Origin: Trichormus variabilis 0441 | Lineage (GTDB): Bacteria > Cyanobacteriota > Cyanobacteriia > Cyanobacteriales > Nostocaceae | Direction: 5' to 3' | Length of the DNA: 64,000 nucleotides | NCBI RefSeq assembly: GCF_009856605.1 | Contig: NZ_CP047242.1 | Coordinates: forward strand, 2,044,001 to 2,108,000 | In this document: positions 26,483 through 35,043 of the stretch, in pieces | Layout: each line of letters starts with the position of its first letter | How positions within the stretch are numbered: the stretch's first letter is position 1 | The notes under the pieces: generated by a model | Database searches by the model: none | Seen by the model: only the letters and a program-made list of their open reading frames with translations | What the model was told of the DNA's origin: nothing | Position numbers and translations under genes: made by a program

Positions 26483-26561
26483 CAATAGTCAATGGTTTTC
26501 TTGTCTCCTTACATCCCTAGTGCTTTTTGCAAAAAATAAATTATGAAATCGAAGAATTTTT

Positions 26562-27314
26562 ATGAATAAGTGGGCAATTTTAAGCGGGATTGAGGGTAAT
26601 TTGGCAGCTTATGAAGCTGTGATGGCAGACATTAAGCGCCAAGGTGATGAAATACAAGCTTTATATATTTTGGGTGATTTGGTGGGGCCAAGACCAGAAG
26701 TAGAAAAAGTTGTAGAACGAGTCCGCAACCCACGAAACGGCGAGTTAGAACCTCTGGTTTGTAAAGGTTGGTGGGAAGAACAGTGCTGCATTTTGCATGG
26801 TCTTGGCCCTACTGGCGAGGCTGATGATTTGTTAGCGCAGTATGGCGGAGAAACGGTTAAGTTACTTTGGGATTCTGTTTCTCGTCAGACGGTGCAATGG
26901 TTAAGAACTCTAGATTTTGGTTTTTTTGAACTAGATTGTTTATTAATTCACGGTACGACTGTATCAATTGATGAAGCATTAACCCCCGATACTTCGCCAA
27001 TTCAAATGCTTGACCGTCTGGCGAGAATGCAGGCAAGTAATTTATTTTGTGGTCGTTCTGGTTTAGCTTTTCAATATCACTTGCAAGCTGGTTCTGTAAC
27101 TACAGGTATCACAACTCTTGATAATCCAAAATCACCTGAAACTATGACCATTTCTCCACGCCAGATAATTGGAGTGGGTAATGTAGGCAGAACACCAGGT
27201 GTAGCAACATATACTCTCTATACTCCGGCGACGAACTACGTAGAATTTAAAACTATCCGTTATGGTGTCGGTCAAGGATTTCAGCATAATTCCGTTAAAG
27301 CTATCTCATCTTAA
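26562..27314 (+). CDS. apparent pseudo-metallophosphoesterase paralogue
   Basis: 250 aa, aligned by eye with the preceding gene: LSGIEGNLAAYEAV corresponds to DxHGN (Asp to Gly 9, His to Glu 11), YILGDLVG keeps GD, VCKGWWEEQ replaces GNHD, LLIHGTT keeps the HG motif, FCGRSGL replaces GHTH. Most metal ligands of the family are gone, so phosphoesterase activity is unlikely. The frame is intact and codon use normal, so it is a retained non-catalytic paralogue rather than a decayed gene. Likely same transcription unit as the two genes before it, through a repeat-filled 132-bp gap. Confidence 0.75.
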   Translation: MNKWAILSGIEGNLAAYEAVMADIKRQGDEIQALYILGDLVGPRPEVEKVVERVRNPRNGELEPLVCKGWWEEQCCILHGLGPTGEADDLLAQYGGETVKLLWDSVSRQTVQWLRTLDFGFFELDCLLIHGTTVSIDEALTPDTSPIQMLDRLARMQASNLFCGRSGLAFQYHLQAGSVTTGITTLDNPKSPETMTISPRQIIGVGNVGRTPGVATYTLYTPATNYVEFKTIRYGVGQGFQHNSVKAISS

Positions 27315-27375
27315 AGTGCGTTATACCAAATTAAGATGAAGCTGTATAGAATAATTGAACGCAGATGCACGCAGC

Positions 27376-27426
27376 GAAAAGTTCTGTAGGAGGGTTTCCC
27401 TCCGTAGGAAACTTTTCAAGACAGAG
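27376..27426. repeat. small dispersed repeat, copy A
   Basis: AAAAGTTCTGTAGGAGGGTT … TTTTCAAGACAGAG with an inner GGAGGgttTCCCTCC palindrome. Same ends as 28418-28490; the CTGTAGGAGGGTTTCCCTCC core recurs inverted at 48166-48198. Confidence 0.75.
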
Positions 27427-27507
27427 AAACGCGGATAAATCAACGGATTTTATATTATGTGCAACCTCATATAAAATTGGTATTACAGATAAAAATATAT
27501 CCAAAAT

Positions 27508-27572
27508 GTAGGGTGCGCCAGTGCGATAGAACCTAACTATACTCAGAGATTATTCATGCTGACGCACCCTAC
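27508..27572. repeat. GTAGGGTGCG hairpin repeat
   Basis: GTAGGGTGCG … CGCACCCTAC, 10-bp perfect ends around a 45-base interior. A sister copy lies at 63799-63864. Confidence 0.8.
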
Positions 27573-28015
27573 TAAAGCATCAATTTCGGATAATTTATTT
27601 TCTGGTGTTGCTAAATTAACTATAGTCACATCAGATGATTTTGTATCTATCCTGCGTAGTAAATATATAAGTTTGATTTCTGTCTCCAGATTTATGAATT
27701 ATTAGCAGACAGTGCTTATAGTTAAGTTCTTAGGTGAGGCTAAACCTAGTCACGCAAGTGAGGCTAAAAATCATGTTACTTAAATATTTGCATTTGCATT
27801 GTTTCTCAATCAATGATTGGTTCAATTGCAATTATCATACTGAATAAATCTTTATGCCAGATTTGGCTTTTTAAGATTCCCTAGATAGCACCGTAAATTT
27901 GGGGATTTTCATCTGATAGGCTTTGAAATTACGTATTTTTTTGGTAGAAGTAAATGGTCGAAATTTACTATAAAATTTTGACTGTTAACTCTAGATTAAC
28001 CATAAGACAGTTAGG

Positions 28016-28086
28016 TAATACCAATTTGAAAAAAGAATGCGACAAATAAACCATTTGTAGAGACGCGATGAATCGCGTCTTCACCC
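28016..28086 (+). repeat. dispersed hairpin repeat, copy 2
   Basis: Plus-strand copy of the repeat at 8324-8396; contains AGACGCGATgaATCGCGTCT at 28061-28080. Confidence 0.75.
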
Positions 28087-28417
28087 AAGGATGTGTTGCA
28101 ATCATTAATTAAATTGGTATAGTTAATAGCAGTTTGTTTGTATGTGGAGTATATGCACTATAAAGTGGTCATCTTGTCCGCCCAGTATCTCCCAGTCAGA
28201 CTTGCAACAGCTCATTAAATTCATCTATTGTCTTGTGTATGAGTTAACCTAGTTCTGGAAAATATTCTAGACAACGGAACTGGAATAAAGTGAGTTCGAC
28301 GGCTGAAAAAACCCCTCTCCGCTAGATGCGGAGCGACTTCCCCCGAAACGGAGAGAGGCTTGAAAACATTTATTTTTTGTCGATATGTCTGCTCTTTACT
28401 CTCCTCTCCGCGTCGGA

Positions 28418-28490
28418 GCGAAAAGTCTGTAGCAAGCAATATCCCGCAGGGTGCGGAGGCTTCCTCCGAACAGAACTTTTCAAGACAGAG
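28418..28490. repeat. small dispersed repeat, copy B
   Basis: Shares its outer parts (GCGAAAAGTCTGTAG and AACTTTTCAAGACAGAG) with 27376-27426 but has a different interior (CCCGCAGGGTGCGGAGG), suggesting repeat-within-repeat insertion. Confidence 0.7.
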
Positions 28491-29016
28491 GGGTTGGGGG
28501 AGAGGTCAAAAAGTTTTTTTGAACTCACGTTGAAACAGAATTTTTCGATCAGACTATATAGCAGATGACCACTTCTCTGTCTGGTTTTTCTACAGCTTCC
28601 TTTGTTGAATAAGGATATAGCTTTGCTCATGCTGCAAATTATTCTTGCGTGCAATGCAAACAAAATTGCCGATGTTTGTATTGTGAAAAAAGGGGTAGAG
28701 GAGGTGATAATAACTCGCTCAACGTAAGTGAGGTTTTTGAGAGAGTTTGAGCGTTCTCCTCTATATTTCTCTAAACGTCATCCACGTTAGAGATCAAAGA
28801 AAAGCAAGCACATCTCAAAGCACATTCTTTTCTTATTCCCCATGTTTTATTATAGCTAATCTGGAACATAAATTGGGGAGAGGATGAATCAATTCAAAAT
28901 AACCTACGGGAAGCTAAAGCTACAAAATAAAAATGGTTGTATCAATCTGCAAAATAAACAAACACATCATTTAACAGCCTAATTTCTATCATATTCATCT
29001 ACCAAGGTGCAGTATC

Positions 29017-31149
29017 GTGAACACCTTACGCCGCCAAGAAAATGATTTTTGGCATCGATCGCATCAGCCAATTCCCGAAGAACTTCCTACGTTAGAAGCT
29101 AACGAGTTTCTACCCCATATTGGGAAATGGACAAGTATCGGTGGGGTGGTTGTCTTCAGTATCTTTGTTGTAGGAGTTGCACTAACATCTGTTCTCAAGT
29201 ACAACGTGACGGTGAAAGTGCCGGCGACTATTCGCCCTGTGGGAGAATTAAAGCTTGTACAGTCATTGGTTAGTGGCAAAATTCTCAAAATTGATGTTGC
29301 AGAAAATCAGATGGTGAATGAAGGACAAGCGATCGCCTACATTGATGATTCGCGTCTGCAAACCCAAAAGAGCCAATTACAAAACCTGATTCAGCAAAGT
29401 CAACTACAACTCAATAAAATCGATGCACAGTTGGGAGAAATCGATGCTCAAATTACAGCACAGACGAATTTAAACGATCGCACCACTATAGCCGCACAAG
29501 CTGAACTTAGTGGTACACAACGCAACTATGCAGATCAGCAAGTGAAAGCTACGGCGGATATGACACAAGCACAATCAGCCTTAACTTTAGCCAGAATCCA
29601 AAAAGACCGCCTGCAACGGGAAAAGCTGTTAACGGCGACGGTGCGAGAAACAGAAGCCGCTTTAAATTTAGCCAGGGTGCAAAGCGATCGCCTACAACGG
29701 GAAAAGCTCCTAAAAACTACCGTAGATGAAGCGGAAACAGGCTTAAAATTGGCGAGAGAACAACGCGATCGTTTACGGCGGGATAGGCTTCTCAGGACGA
29801 CTGTGCAAGAAACAGAAACCGCCTTGAATTTGGCGAAGGCGCAACAAGAAAGATTACAGAGGGAACAACTCTTAGCTAAAACTGTGCAGGAAGCAGAAAC
29901 CGCTTTAAATTTAGCCAGGGTACAACGCGATCGCCTACAACAAGATAAGGTACTTACTGCAACTGTCCAGGAAGCAGCCGCCGCCTTGAGTTTAGCTAGA
30001 GTACAGCGAGAAAGATTACAGCCGATAGTAGCATCAGGAGCGATCGCCCGTAGTTTCTTTGAAGAAAAAGACCAAGCCGTGATTTCAGCTGAGGCGAGGT
30101 TGGAACAAGCCAAAGCTAACGCTAAAAATCTCTTGGAAGATAAAGAACAAGCGGTGATTTCGGCGGAAGCGAAACTGGAACAAGCCAAAGCTAACGCCAA
30201 AAATCTCTTAGAGGAGAAAGAACAGGCTGTCAAATCGGCGGAAGCGAAACTGGAACAAGCCAAAGCTAACGCTAAAAATCTCTTGGAGGAAAAAGACCAA
30301 GGTGTAATTACGGCGGAGGCGAAACTGGAACAAGCTAAAGCCAACGCCAAAAATCTTTTAGAGGAGAAAGAACAAGCGGTGATTGCGGCGGAGGCGAAGC
30401 TAGAACAAGCCAAAGCTAACGCCAAAAATCTCCAAGAAGAAAAAGACCAAGCTTTAACAGTGGCGCAAACCAATCTCGCCAAGGCTAGAACCGAGATAAA
30501 TCCCAATGATGCAAGTGTGACTGTAGCATCGGAAAGAATTAAACAAGAACAAGCCAGAGGTGAAGTTACTTTAGCCGCCTTGAAAAAAGAAAGAGAGACT
30601 TTGCTACAACAACGTTTAGAATTTCAAAAACAACTGGACAGAAACCGCAAAGAACTACAACAAGCCGAAAATGACCTAAACCAGAGTGTAGTCCGCGCAC
30701 CCATCGCCGGGACAGTGCTGCAATTGAATTTGCGTAACCCCGGACAGGTAGTACAAGCGAGTGAGGCGATCGCTCAAATTGCACCTTTAAATGCACCAAT
30801 ACAAATCAAAGCTAACGTCCAGGCACAAGATATCAACAAAGTCAAACCCGGTCAACAAGTCCAAATGCAGGTTTCTGCTTGTCCCTACCCAGACTACGGC
30901 ACTCTCAAAGGAACAGTCAAAACAATTGCCCCAGATGCCCTACCCGTAGCTAACAATAACCCGCAGACCACCACAGCTAAAACCGCAGCCTATGAAGTTA
31001 TTGTAGAACCACAAACCCCATACGTTGGCAGAGGCGATCGGCAATGTCAACTCAAAACCGGAATGCAGGGTAAAGCAGATATCATTTCCCGCAGAGAAAC
31101 AGTATTAAGGTTCATCCTCCGCAAAGCCAGATTAATTGCAGATTTGTAA
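29017..31149 (+). CDS. HlyD-family secretion adaptor with extended coiled-coil repeats
   Basis: The 710-aa protein starts at GTG 29017. One membrane helix (about 38-62), a lipoyl half-motif (KVPATIRPVGELKLVQSLVSGKILKIDV), then a very long coiled coil containing two tandem arrays: about five and a half 27-residue units (LNLARVQ-x-DRLQREKLL-type, about residues 188-340) and about five 25-residue units (EQAVISAEAKLEQAKANAKN-type, about 348-480). The second lipoyl and barrel part follows (VVRAPIAGTVLQLNLRNPGQVV … ADIISRRETVLRFIL). It is the periplasmic adaptor for the ABC transporter encoded 168 bp downstream; usual relatives are 400-550 aa, so the hairpin is unusually long. Confidence 0.9.
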   Translation: MNTLRRQENDFWHRSHQPIPEELPTLEANEFLPHIGKWTSIGGVVVFSIFVVGVALTSVLKYNVTVKVPATIRPVGELKLVQSLVSGKILKIDVAENQMVNEGQAIAYIDDSRLQTQKSQLQNLIQQSQLQLNKIDAQLGEIDAQITAQTNLNDRTTIAAQAELSGTQRNYADQQVKATADMTQAQSALTLARIQKDRLQREKLLTATVRETEAALNLARVQSDRLQREKLLKTTVDEAETGLKLAREQRDRLRRDRLLRTTVQETETALNLAKAQQERLQREQLLAKTVQEAETALNLARVQRDRLQQDKVLTATVQEAAAALSLARVQRERLQPIVASGAIARSFFEEKDQAVISAEARLEQAKANAKNLLEDKEQAVISAEAKLEQAKANAKNLLEEKEQAVKSAEAKLEQAKANAKNLLEEKDQGVITAEAKLEQAKANAKNLLEEKEQAVIAAEAKLEQAKANAKNLQEEKDQALTVAQTNLAKARTEINPNDASVTVASERIKQEQARGEVTLAALKKERETLLQQRLEFQKQLDRNRKELQQAENDLNQSVVRAPIAGTVLQLNLRNPGQVVQASEAIAQIAPLNAPIQIKANVQAQDINKVKPGQQVQMQVSACPYPDYGTLKGTVKTIAPDALPVANNNPQTTTAKTAAYEVIVEPQTPYVGRGDRQCQLKTGMQGKADIISRRETVLRFILRKARLIADL
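29587..30470. repeat. in-gene tandem repeats of 81 bp and 75 bp
   Basis: An 81-bp (27-codon) array from about 29587 to 30030 and a 75-bp (25-codon) array from about 30075 to 30450. Unit spacing checked at 29587/29668 and 30079/30154. Units are better conserved in the second array. Confidence 0.8.
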
Positions 31150-31150
31150 T

Positions 31151-31228
31151 TAGTCATTGGTCAATAGTCCATAGTCAATTTTCTTCCCCCTACCCCCCTA
31201 CCCCCCTACACCCCTGCTCCTACAAAAC
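31151..31228. repeat. short tandem repeats between adaptor and transporter genes
   Basis: TAGTCCA-type heptamers followed by TACCCCCC runs; STRR type, inside the presumed operon. Confidence 0.7.
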
Positions 31229-31317
31229 TCCGCGTACCTCCGCGCTAGCCTCCGTATTCCTCTGCGTTTAAAAAAGCCACCAACTGATACAAAACAGTAC
31301 TTAAATTACAAATCAAT

Positions 31318-33486
31318 ATGCTGAATCTCTTCAAACTCCGAAAAAATTACCCCTGTGTTTTACAGTTGAGTGAAGAAGATTGTGGAGCCGCTTGTATAGT
31401 TTCAATTTGTCGACAACACGGACGCTTTTTAAGTATGAATAAAAGCCGTGAAGCAGTAGGGACTGGACAACTAGGTACAACCTTATTAGGTCTAAAACGT
31501 GGCTCAGAAAATCTCGGTTTTAATGCCAGAGCCGTGAAAGCATCCCCCGCCATCTTAGACAGAATTAAAGAAATTCAACTACCAGCAATTATTCATTGGC
31601 GGGGATATCACTGGGTAGTGTTATATGGCAAAAAGGGAAGCAAATATATCATCGCTGATCCAGCAGTAGGTATTCGTTATATTCACAGAGAAGAGTTAAC
31701 AGCCGCGTGGAATGGGGTCATGCTCCTAATGGAGCCAGATCACCAGCGCTTTTCTCAACAGCCCCACGACAAACCACAACCAGGCTTTACCCGCTTTCTT
31801 CAGCGCATCTTGCCCTATCATGGGCTATTGTCCCAGGTTTTTATGATCAACATTGTCCTGGGCGTATTGGCTTTAGGCTCACCAGTCCTGATTCAAATCC
31901 TCACAGATGATGTCTTAGTTCGTGGCGATACTCAACTACTAGCTGTGATAGCGATCGCTGTTATCATCATGAATTTATTTAGTAGTGGTATGCAGGTATT
32001 AGAATCTACAATGATTGCTCATTTTAGCCAACGCCTGCAATTAGGTTTAGTCTTGGAATTTGGACGGAGAATTCTGCAATTACCATTGACTTATTACGAA
32101 GCCCGTCGCAGTGGAGAGATTACCAGCCGACTTAGAGATATTAATGAAATTAATCAATTAGTCTCACAGGTTGTAGTGCTTTTACCTAGCCAATTTTTCA
32201 TCGCTGTAATTTCCTTCGGCTTAATGCTTTTTTATAGTTGGCAGTTAGCATTAGCGGTAATACTCATCGGTGCATTGATGAGTTTAGCTACATTGCCGCT
32301 TTTACCAGTCCTGCAACAAAAAACTCGTAGTCTTTTAGTTTTAGGTTCAGAAAATCAAGGTGTATTAGTAGAAACTTTTAAAGGCGCACAAGTCCTGAAA
32401 ACCACAAATGCTGCACCACAATTTTGGGATGAATTACAAAATCGTTTTGGTCGTCTGGCAAATTTAACATTTAGTACTATTCAAATTGGCATTATCAACA
32501 ATACTATTGCAAAATTCCTTTCTGCTATCGGCGGTGTAGTTTTATTAGGACTAGGAAGTATTTTAGTTATCCAAGGAAAGTTAAGTATTGGTCAAATGTT
32601 AGCGATTAATGTACTACAAGTTAATGTGCTGACATTAATTAGCTCATTAGTAGGTTTAGTTGATGAATATTTTCGTTCCCAAACTGCTATATCTCGGCTT
32701 TTGGAAGTGATTGATGCTACTCCCGAAGTAGATAACACTTCTCAAAAACCATTCGCCCAAATCTCTAGTGATGCAGACATTCGTTTTTCCCATATTAACT
32801 TTCACCATCCTGGTAGAGTTGACCTATTAGAGGATTTTTCTCTCAAGCTACCAGGAGGACAAATTATTGCTTTGATTGGCAAGTCAGGCTGTGGTAAAAG
32901 TTCCTTAGCCAAACTCATGGCAGGACTATATCAGCCCAATTCTGGTAATATCCGCATCGGCTTTTATAATATTCAAGATATTGCCCTTGATTGTTTGCGG
33001 CAACAAGTAGTTTATGTACCTCAAGAACCTCATTTCTGGAGTCGTTCAATTTTAGAAAACTTTCGTTTAGGAAGTCCCCATATTTCCTTTGAAGAAGTCG
33101 TCACAGCTTGCCAAATTGCCGATGCTGACAGTTTTATTAGCCAACTACCAAATAAGTATCAAACAGTGCTAGGAGAATTTGGGGCTAATCTTTCTGGAGG
33201 ACAAAAACAAAGACTAGCGATCGCCAGAGGTATTCTTAATAATCCACCAGTCCTAATTTTAGATGAAGCAACAGCCGGACTAGACCCAGTTAGTGAAACT
33301 CAAGTTCTTGATCGGTTGCTAGAATCACGACAGGGTAAAACCACAATCCTCATTACCCATCGTCCCAGCGTAGTCCACCGCGCTGATTGGATTGTATTAC
33401 TCGATCAAGGAAAAATACAACTGCAAGGTACTTTAGAAGATTTCCTGTCCCAACAAGGAGAGCATCTAAAGTTTTTATCACTGTAA
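31318..33486 (+). CDS. peptidase-containing ABC transporter (C39 bacteriocin-type)
   Basis: The 722-aa protein processes and exports peptides with double-glycine leaders. N-terminal C39 cysteine peptidase (1-135): catalytic Cys 22 in EEDCGAAC with an oxyanion Gln upstream (Q16), His 98 in YHWVVLYG and Asp 114 in IIADPAVG. Six-helix membrane domain (about 165-450). ABC domain (about 490-722): Walker A GKSGCGKSSL, signature LSGGQKQRLAIARG, Walker B LILDEATAGLD, and a TILITHRPSV H-loop. The intact peptidase triad, with three GG-leader genes downstream and the HlyD adaptor upstream, defines a type I peptide-secretion system. Confidence 0.95.
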   Translation: MLNLFKLRKNYPCVLQLSEEDCGAACIVSICRQHGRFLSMNKSREAVGTGQLGTTLLGLKRGSENLGFNARAVKASPAILDRIKEIQLPAIIHWRGYHWVVLYGKKGSKYIIADPAVGIRYIHREELTAAWNGVMLLMEPDHQRFSQQPHDKPQPGFTRFLQRILPYHGLLSQVFMINIVLGVLALGSPVLIQILTDDVLVRGDTQLLAVIAIAVIIMNLFSSGMQVLESTMIAHFSQRLQLGLVLEFGRRILQLPLTYYEARRSGEITSRLRDINEINQLVSQVVVLLPSQFFIAVISFGLMLFYSWQLALAVILIGALMSLATLPLLPVLQQKTRSLLVLGSENQGVLVETFKGAQVLKTTNAAPQFWDELQNRFGRLANLTFSTIQIGIINNTIAKFLSAIGGVVLLGLGSILVIQGKLSIGQMLAINVLQVNVLTLISSLVGLVDEYFRSQTAISRLLEVIDATPEVDNTSQKPFAQISSDADIRFSHINFHHPGRVDLLEDFSLKLPGGQIIALIGKSGCGKSSLAKLMAGLYQPNSGNIRIGFYNIQDIALDCLRQQVVYVPQEPHFWSRSILENFRLGSPHISFEEVVTACQIADADSFISQLPNKYQTVLGEFGANLSGGQKQRLAIARGILNNPPVLILDEATAGLDPVSETQVLDRLLESRQGKTTILITHRPSVVHRADWIVLLDQGKIQLQGTLEDFLSQQGEHLKFLSL

Positions 33487-33678
33487 ATATTATTTTACGT
33501 TATAAACAAGATAGCAAATCTTAATTTATCAAGAAAGACACAGCAAAACTAAAATTTTATTTATAAAGTAGTAATTAAATAAATTTATTAAGCACGCACT
33601 AGAGTTTGTAAGGTAGAAATTTTGACATTTAATGAATTGTATTGATAGCTAAAAACTCATAATTTAATAAAATTATCA

Positions 33679-33713
33679 TAGGGATATAATTAATCATATC
33701 CCTATATTTTTTA
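33679..33713 (+). terminator. terminator after the transporter gene
   Basis: TAGGGATAT-N8-ATATCCCTA followed by TATTTTTTAG, 190 bp after the transporter stop codon. It separates transporter and precursor transcripts. Confidence 0.75.
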
Positions 33714-33865
33714 GCCTGAATTTATATATGAATTATATTTTATTGTCAGAATATCATGAATCAAAAGTAGTAAAATTTGTTTTTACAAATACCACCGCAG
33801 CATAATTTAAATTAACAAGAAATATTTAATAATAAAAATATAGGTAATAACAAACCTATGTTGTA

Positions 33866-33877
33866 CGTAAGTGAGGT
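33866..33877 (+). promoter_or_regulatory. conserved precursor-gene ribosome site
   Basis: CGTAAGTGAGGT, with GAGG exactly nine bases before ATG 33886. The same AAGTGAGGTAA block precedes precursor 2 (34427-34438). Confidence 0.6.
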
Positions 33878-33885
33878 AAAAGTTC

Positions 33886-34074
33886 ATGTCAAACCAAATG
33901 CTAGCTTCTAATTTACTTGAAGATTTATCCTTAGATCAACAGCAATCTTTGGCTGGTGGTCAAACCTTTGATGATGGAGATGATGAAGGCGGAAGTACAC
34001 GACTTGGCAGTGGTGAAACTCGCCGCTATCGAATTAGAAGTGTCAGCATCGTTAGTGTCCGTAAATTGTCATAG
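33886..34074 (+). CDS. double-glycine-leader peptide precursor 1
   Basis: 62 aa. The 25-residue leader MSNQMLASNLLEDLSLDQQQ-SLAGG ends in GG and has the LL-x-x-LS-x-x-QQQ-x-L pattern recognised by C39 peptidases. The predicted mature peptide is 37 residues: an acidic first half (DDGDDEGG) and a basic/aliphatic second half (TRRYRIRSVSIVSVRKLS). It resembles cyanobacterial bacteriocin-like precursors found by genome mining. No Cys, so no lanthionine or disulfide. Activity unknown. Confidence 0.85.
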   Translation: MSNQMLASNLLEDLSLDQQQSLAGGQTFDDGDDEGGSTRLGSGETRRYRIRSVSIVSVRKLS

Positions 34075-34168
34075 TTAGTGGTGAGTGGAGTGAACTGAAA
34101 TAATCGGCTCAAAGCCTAATTGTATTTGAGCATTTCTGCACCATCTCCTATTTTCTGCTAAATTTTAT

Positions 34169-34200
34169 GAAGCTAGGTACTTTTATTACCTAGCTTTCTT
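34169..34200 (+). terminator. terminator after precursor 1
   Basis: GAAGCTAGGTA-N7-TACCTAGCTTTC, about 100 bp after the stop codon, followed by TTC/T-rich sequence. Confidence 0.75.
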
Positions 34201-34444
34201 CACGGGTATTTTTCCATAAGAAAATGCACATATTTTTTAATTATTATCTCTATTAATTGAAGCCAAATAATTAATATACTCATGTAAAAAATAACCTCAA
34301 TTAAAAGATGATTTACCATGAACCAAAAGCTAGATATTTAATCATATATTATCTAACTAAGGAGTAATTTAAAATATGTATGAATATTGAACAATTAAAT
34401 TATGAGGTGTTAAACACCTATGTAATGAAGTGAGGTAATTAATT

Positions 34445-34705
34445 ATGTCTAATCAAATCATCGCATCTAATTTGCTAGCAGATTTATCCATAGAACAACA
34501 GCAGTTTCTAGTGGGTGGTCAGCAAACAACTCAACCACCACAAGGTCAAGGTGGTTGTTCTGGTGGTGCGGGTTCTAGTGGTACTAATCAAGATAGCTGG
34601 GATCAAAATGGCTATGATCAGGAGGGAGGCGGCTCTGGAGGTGGTTTCAGTAGTCGCCGTCGCCGCTTGCGAGTAAAACTTTCTGGCTACGTCTATCTCA
34701 GATAA
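34445..34705 (+). CDS. double-glycine-leader peptide precursor 2
   Basis: 86 aa. Leader MSNQIIASNLLADLSIEQQQ-FLVGG, 25 residues, nearly identical to that of precursor 1. The predicted mature peptide is 61 residues: a Gln/Pro/Gly/Ser-rich front with a single Cys (QGGCSGG) and a basic tail SSRRRRLRVKLSGYVYLR similar in charge layout to the end of precursor 1. Preceded by the shared AAGTGAGGTAA ribosome block at nine-base spacing. Exported by the transporter encoded at 31318 by inference. Confidence 0.85.
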   Translation: MSNQIIASNLLADLSIEQQQFLVGGQQTTQPPQGQGGCSGGAGSSGTNQDSWDQNGYDQEGGGSGGGFSSRRRRLRVKLSGYVYLR

Positions 34706-34804
34706 ATTGGCAAATTTCAAAAGTAGGATCTGATTTGCCATTAAACTTACACTATTGTTCTCAAGGTAAATGTTCTCAAACCTTGTAGTCAGTATTTATA
34801 AGCT

Positions 34805-34938
34805 AATACAGTTCAGTTAAGGCAACAACTTAGACTGGTGTAGGTTGGGTGGAGGAACGGAACCCAACATTCTCAAGACTTTGTTGGGTTCCGCTATCGC
34901 TCCACCCAACCTACTATTCTCTTAACTGAACCGTATTG
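34805..34938. mobile_element. 134-bp MITE-like element with 11-bp target duplication
   Basis: 17-bp terminal inverted repeats (AATACAGTTCAGTTAAG / CTTAACTGAACCGTATT, one mismatch), inner arms GTAGGTTGGGTGGAGG…GGAACCCAACA / TGTTGGGTTCC…CCACCCAACCTAC, no coding capacity. Flanked by perfect 11-bp direct repeats ATTTATAAGCT at 34794-34804 and 34939-34949, the footprint of transposition. Confidence 0.85.
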
Positions 34939-35012
34939 ATTTATAAGCTCTGTTTCTTTCTTGTGCTGACTAGTGCAATCAGAACACTAACTATATGAGA
35001 TGTTTGCTCAAC

Positions 35013-35043
35013 AGCCAGTTCCTCGGAGAAACTGGCTTTTTTG
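35013..35043 (+). terminator. terminator downstream of precursor 2
   Basis: AGCCAGTT-N9-AACTGGCT followed by TTTTTT. It lies about 310 bp past the precursor 2 stop; the MITE-like element has been inserted between them, so it was probably about 175 bp away before the insertion. Confidence 0.8.

Larger units (their letters stand above)
27315..29016. other. 1.7-kb repeat-rich spacer before the secretion locus
   Basis: Holds two copies of the AAAAGTTCTGTAG…AACTTTTCAAGACAGAG repeat (27376, 28418), a GTAGGGTGCG hairpin (27508), the dispersed AGACGCGAT hairpin (28016), a CCTCTCCG/CGGAGAGAGG hairpin (28313-28350), and two sequences resembling the leaders of the peptide genes (CGCAAGTGAGG at about 27751; CGTAAGTGAGG at about 28725). 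I found no convincing gene. Confidence 0.55.
33487..33885. other. AT-rich leader region of the first precursor gene
   Basis: Contains the hairpin terminator at 33679-33713 and then an AT-rich stretch that should hold the promoter for the precursor gene. No other gene. Confidence 0.5.

Noticed and set aside
27773..27847. 24-codon frame behind a CGCAAGTGAGG block, considered as a fourth peptide precursor
   Set aside because: It encodes no LS-x-x-QQ-x-L-x-GG leader; only the upstream block resembles the precursor genes.
28221..28663. Overlapping short frames on both strands
   Set aside because: They are made of CTCTCCGC/GAGAGGGG dispersed repeats and do not resemble proteins.
29535..30506. 323-codon minus-strand frame opposite the adaptor gene
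   Set aside because: It is the antisense shadow of the coiled-coil repeats (SFSSKRFLALALACSSFASA repeated), has no ribosome site and mirrors codon bias of the real gene.
34318..34344. ATGAACCAAAAGC start resembling the MSNQ precursor start
   Set aside because: The frame stops after seven codons; at most a relic.
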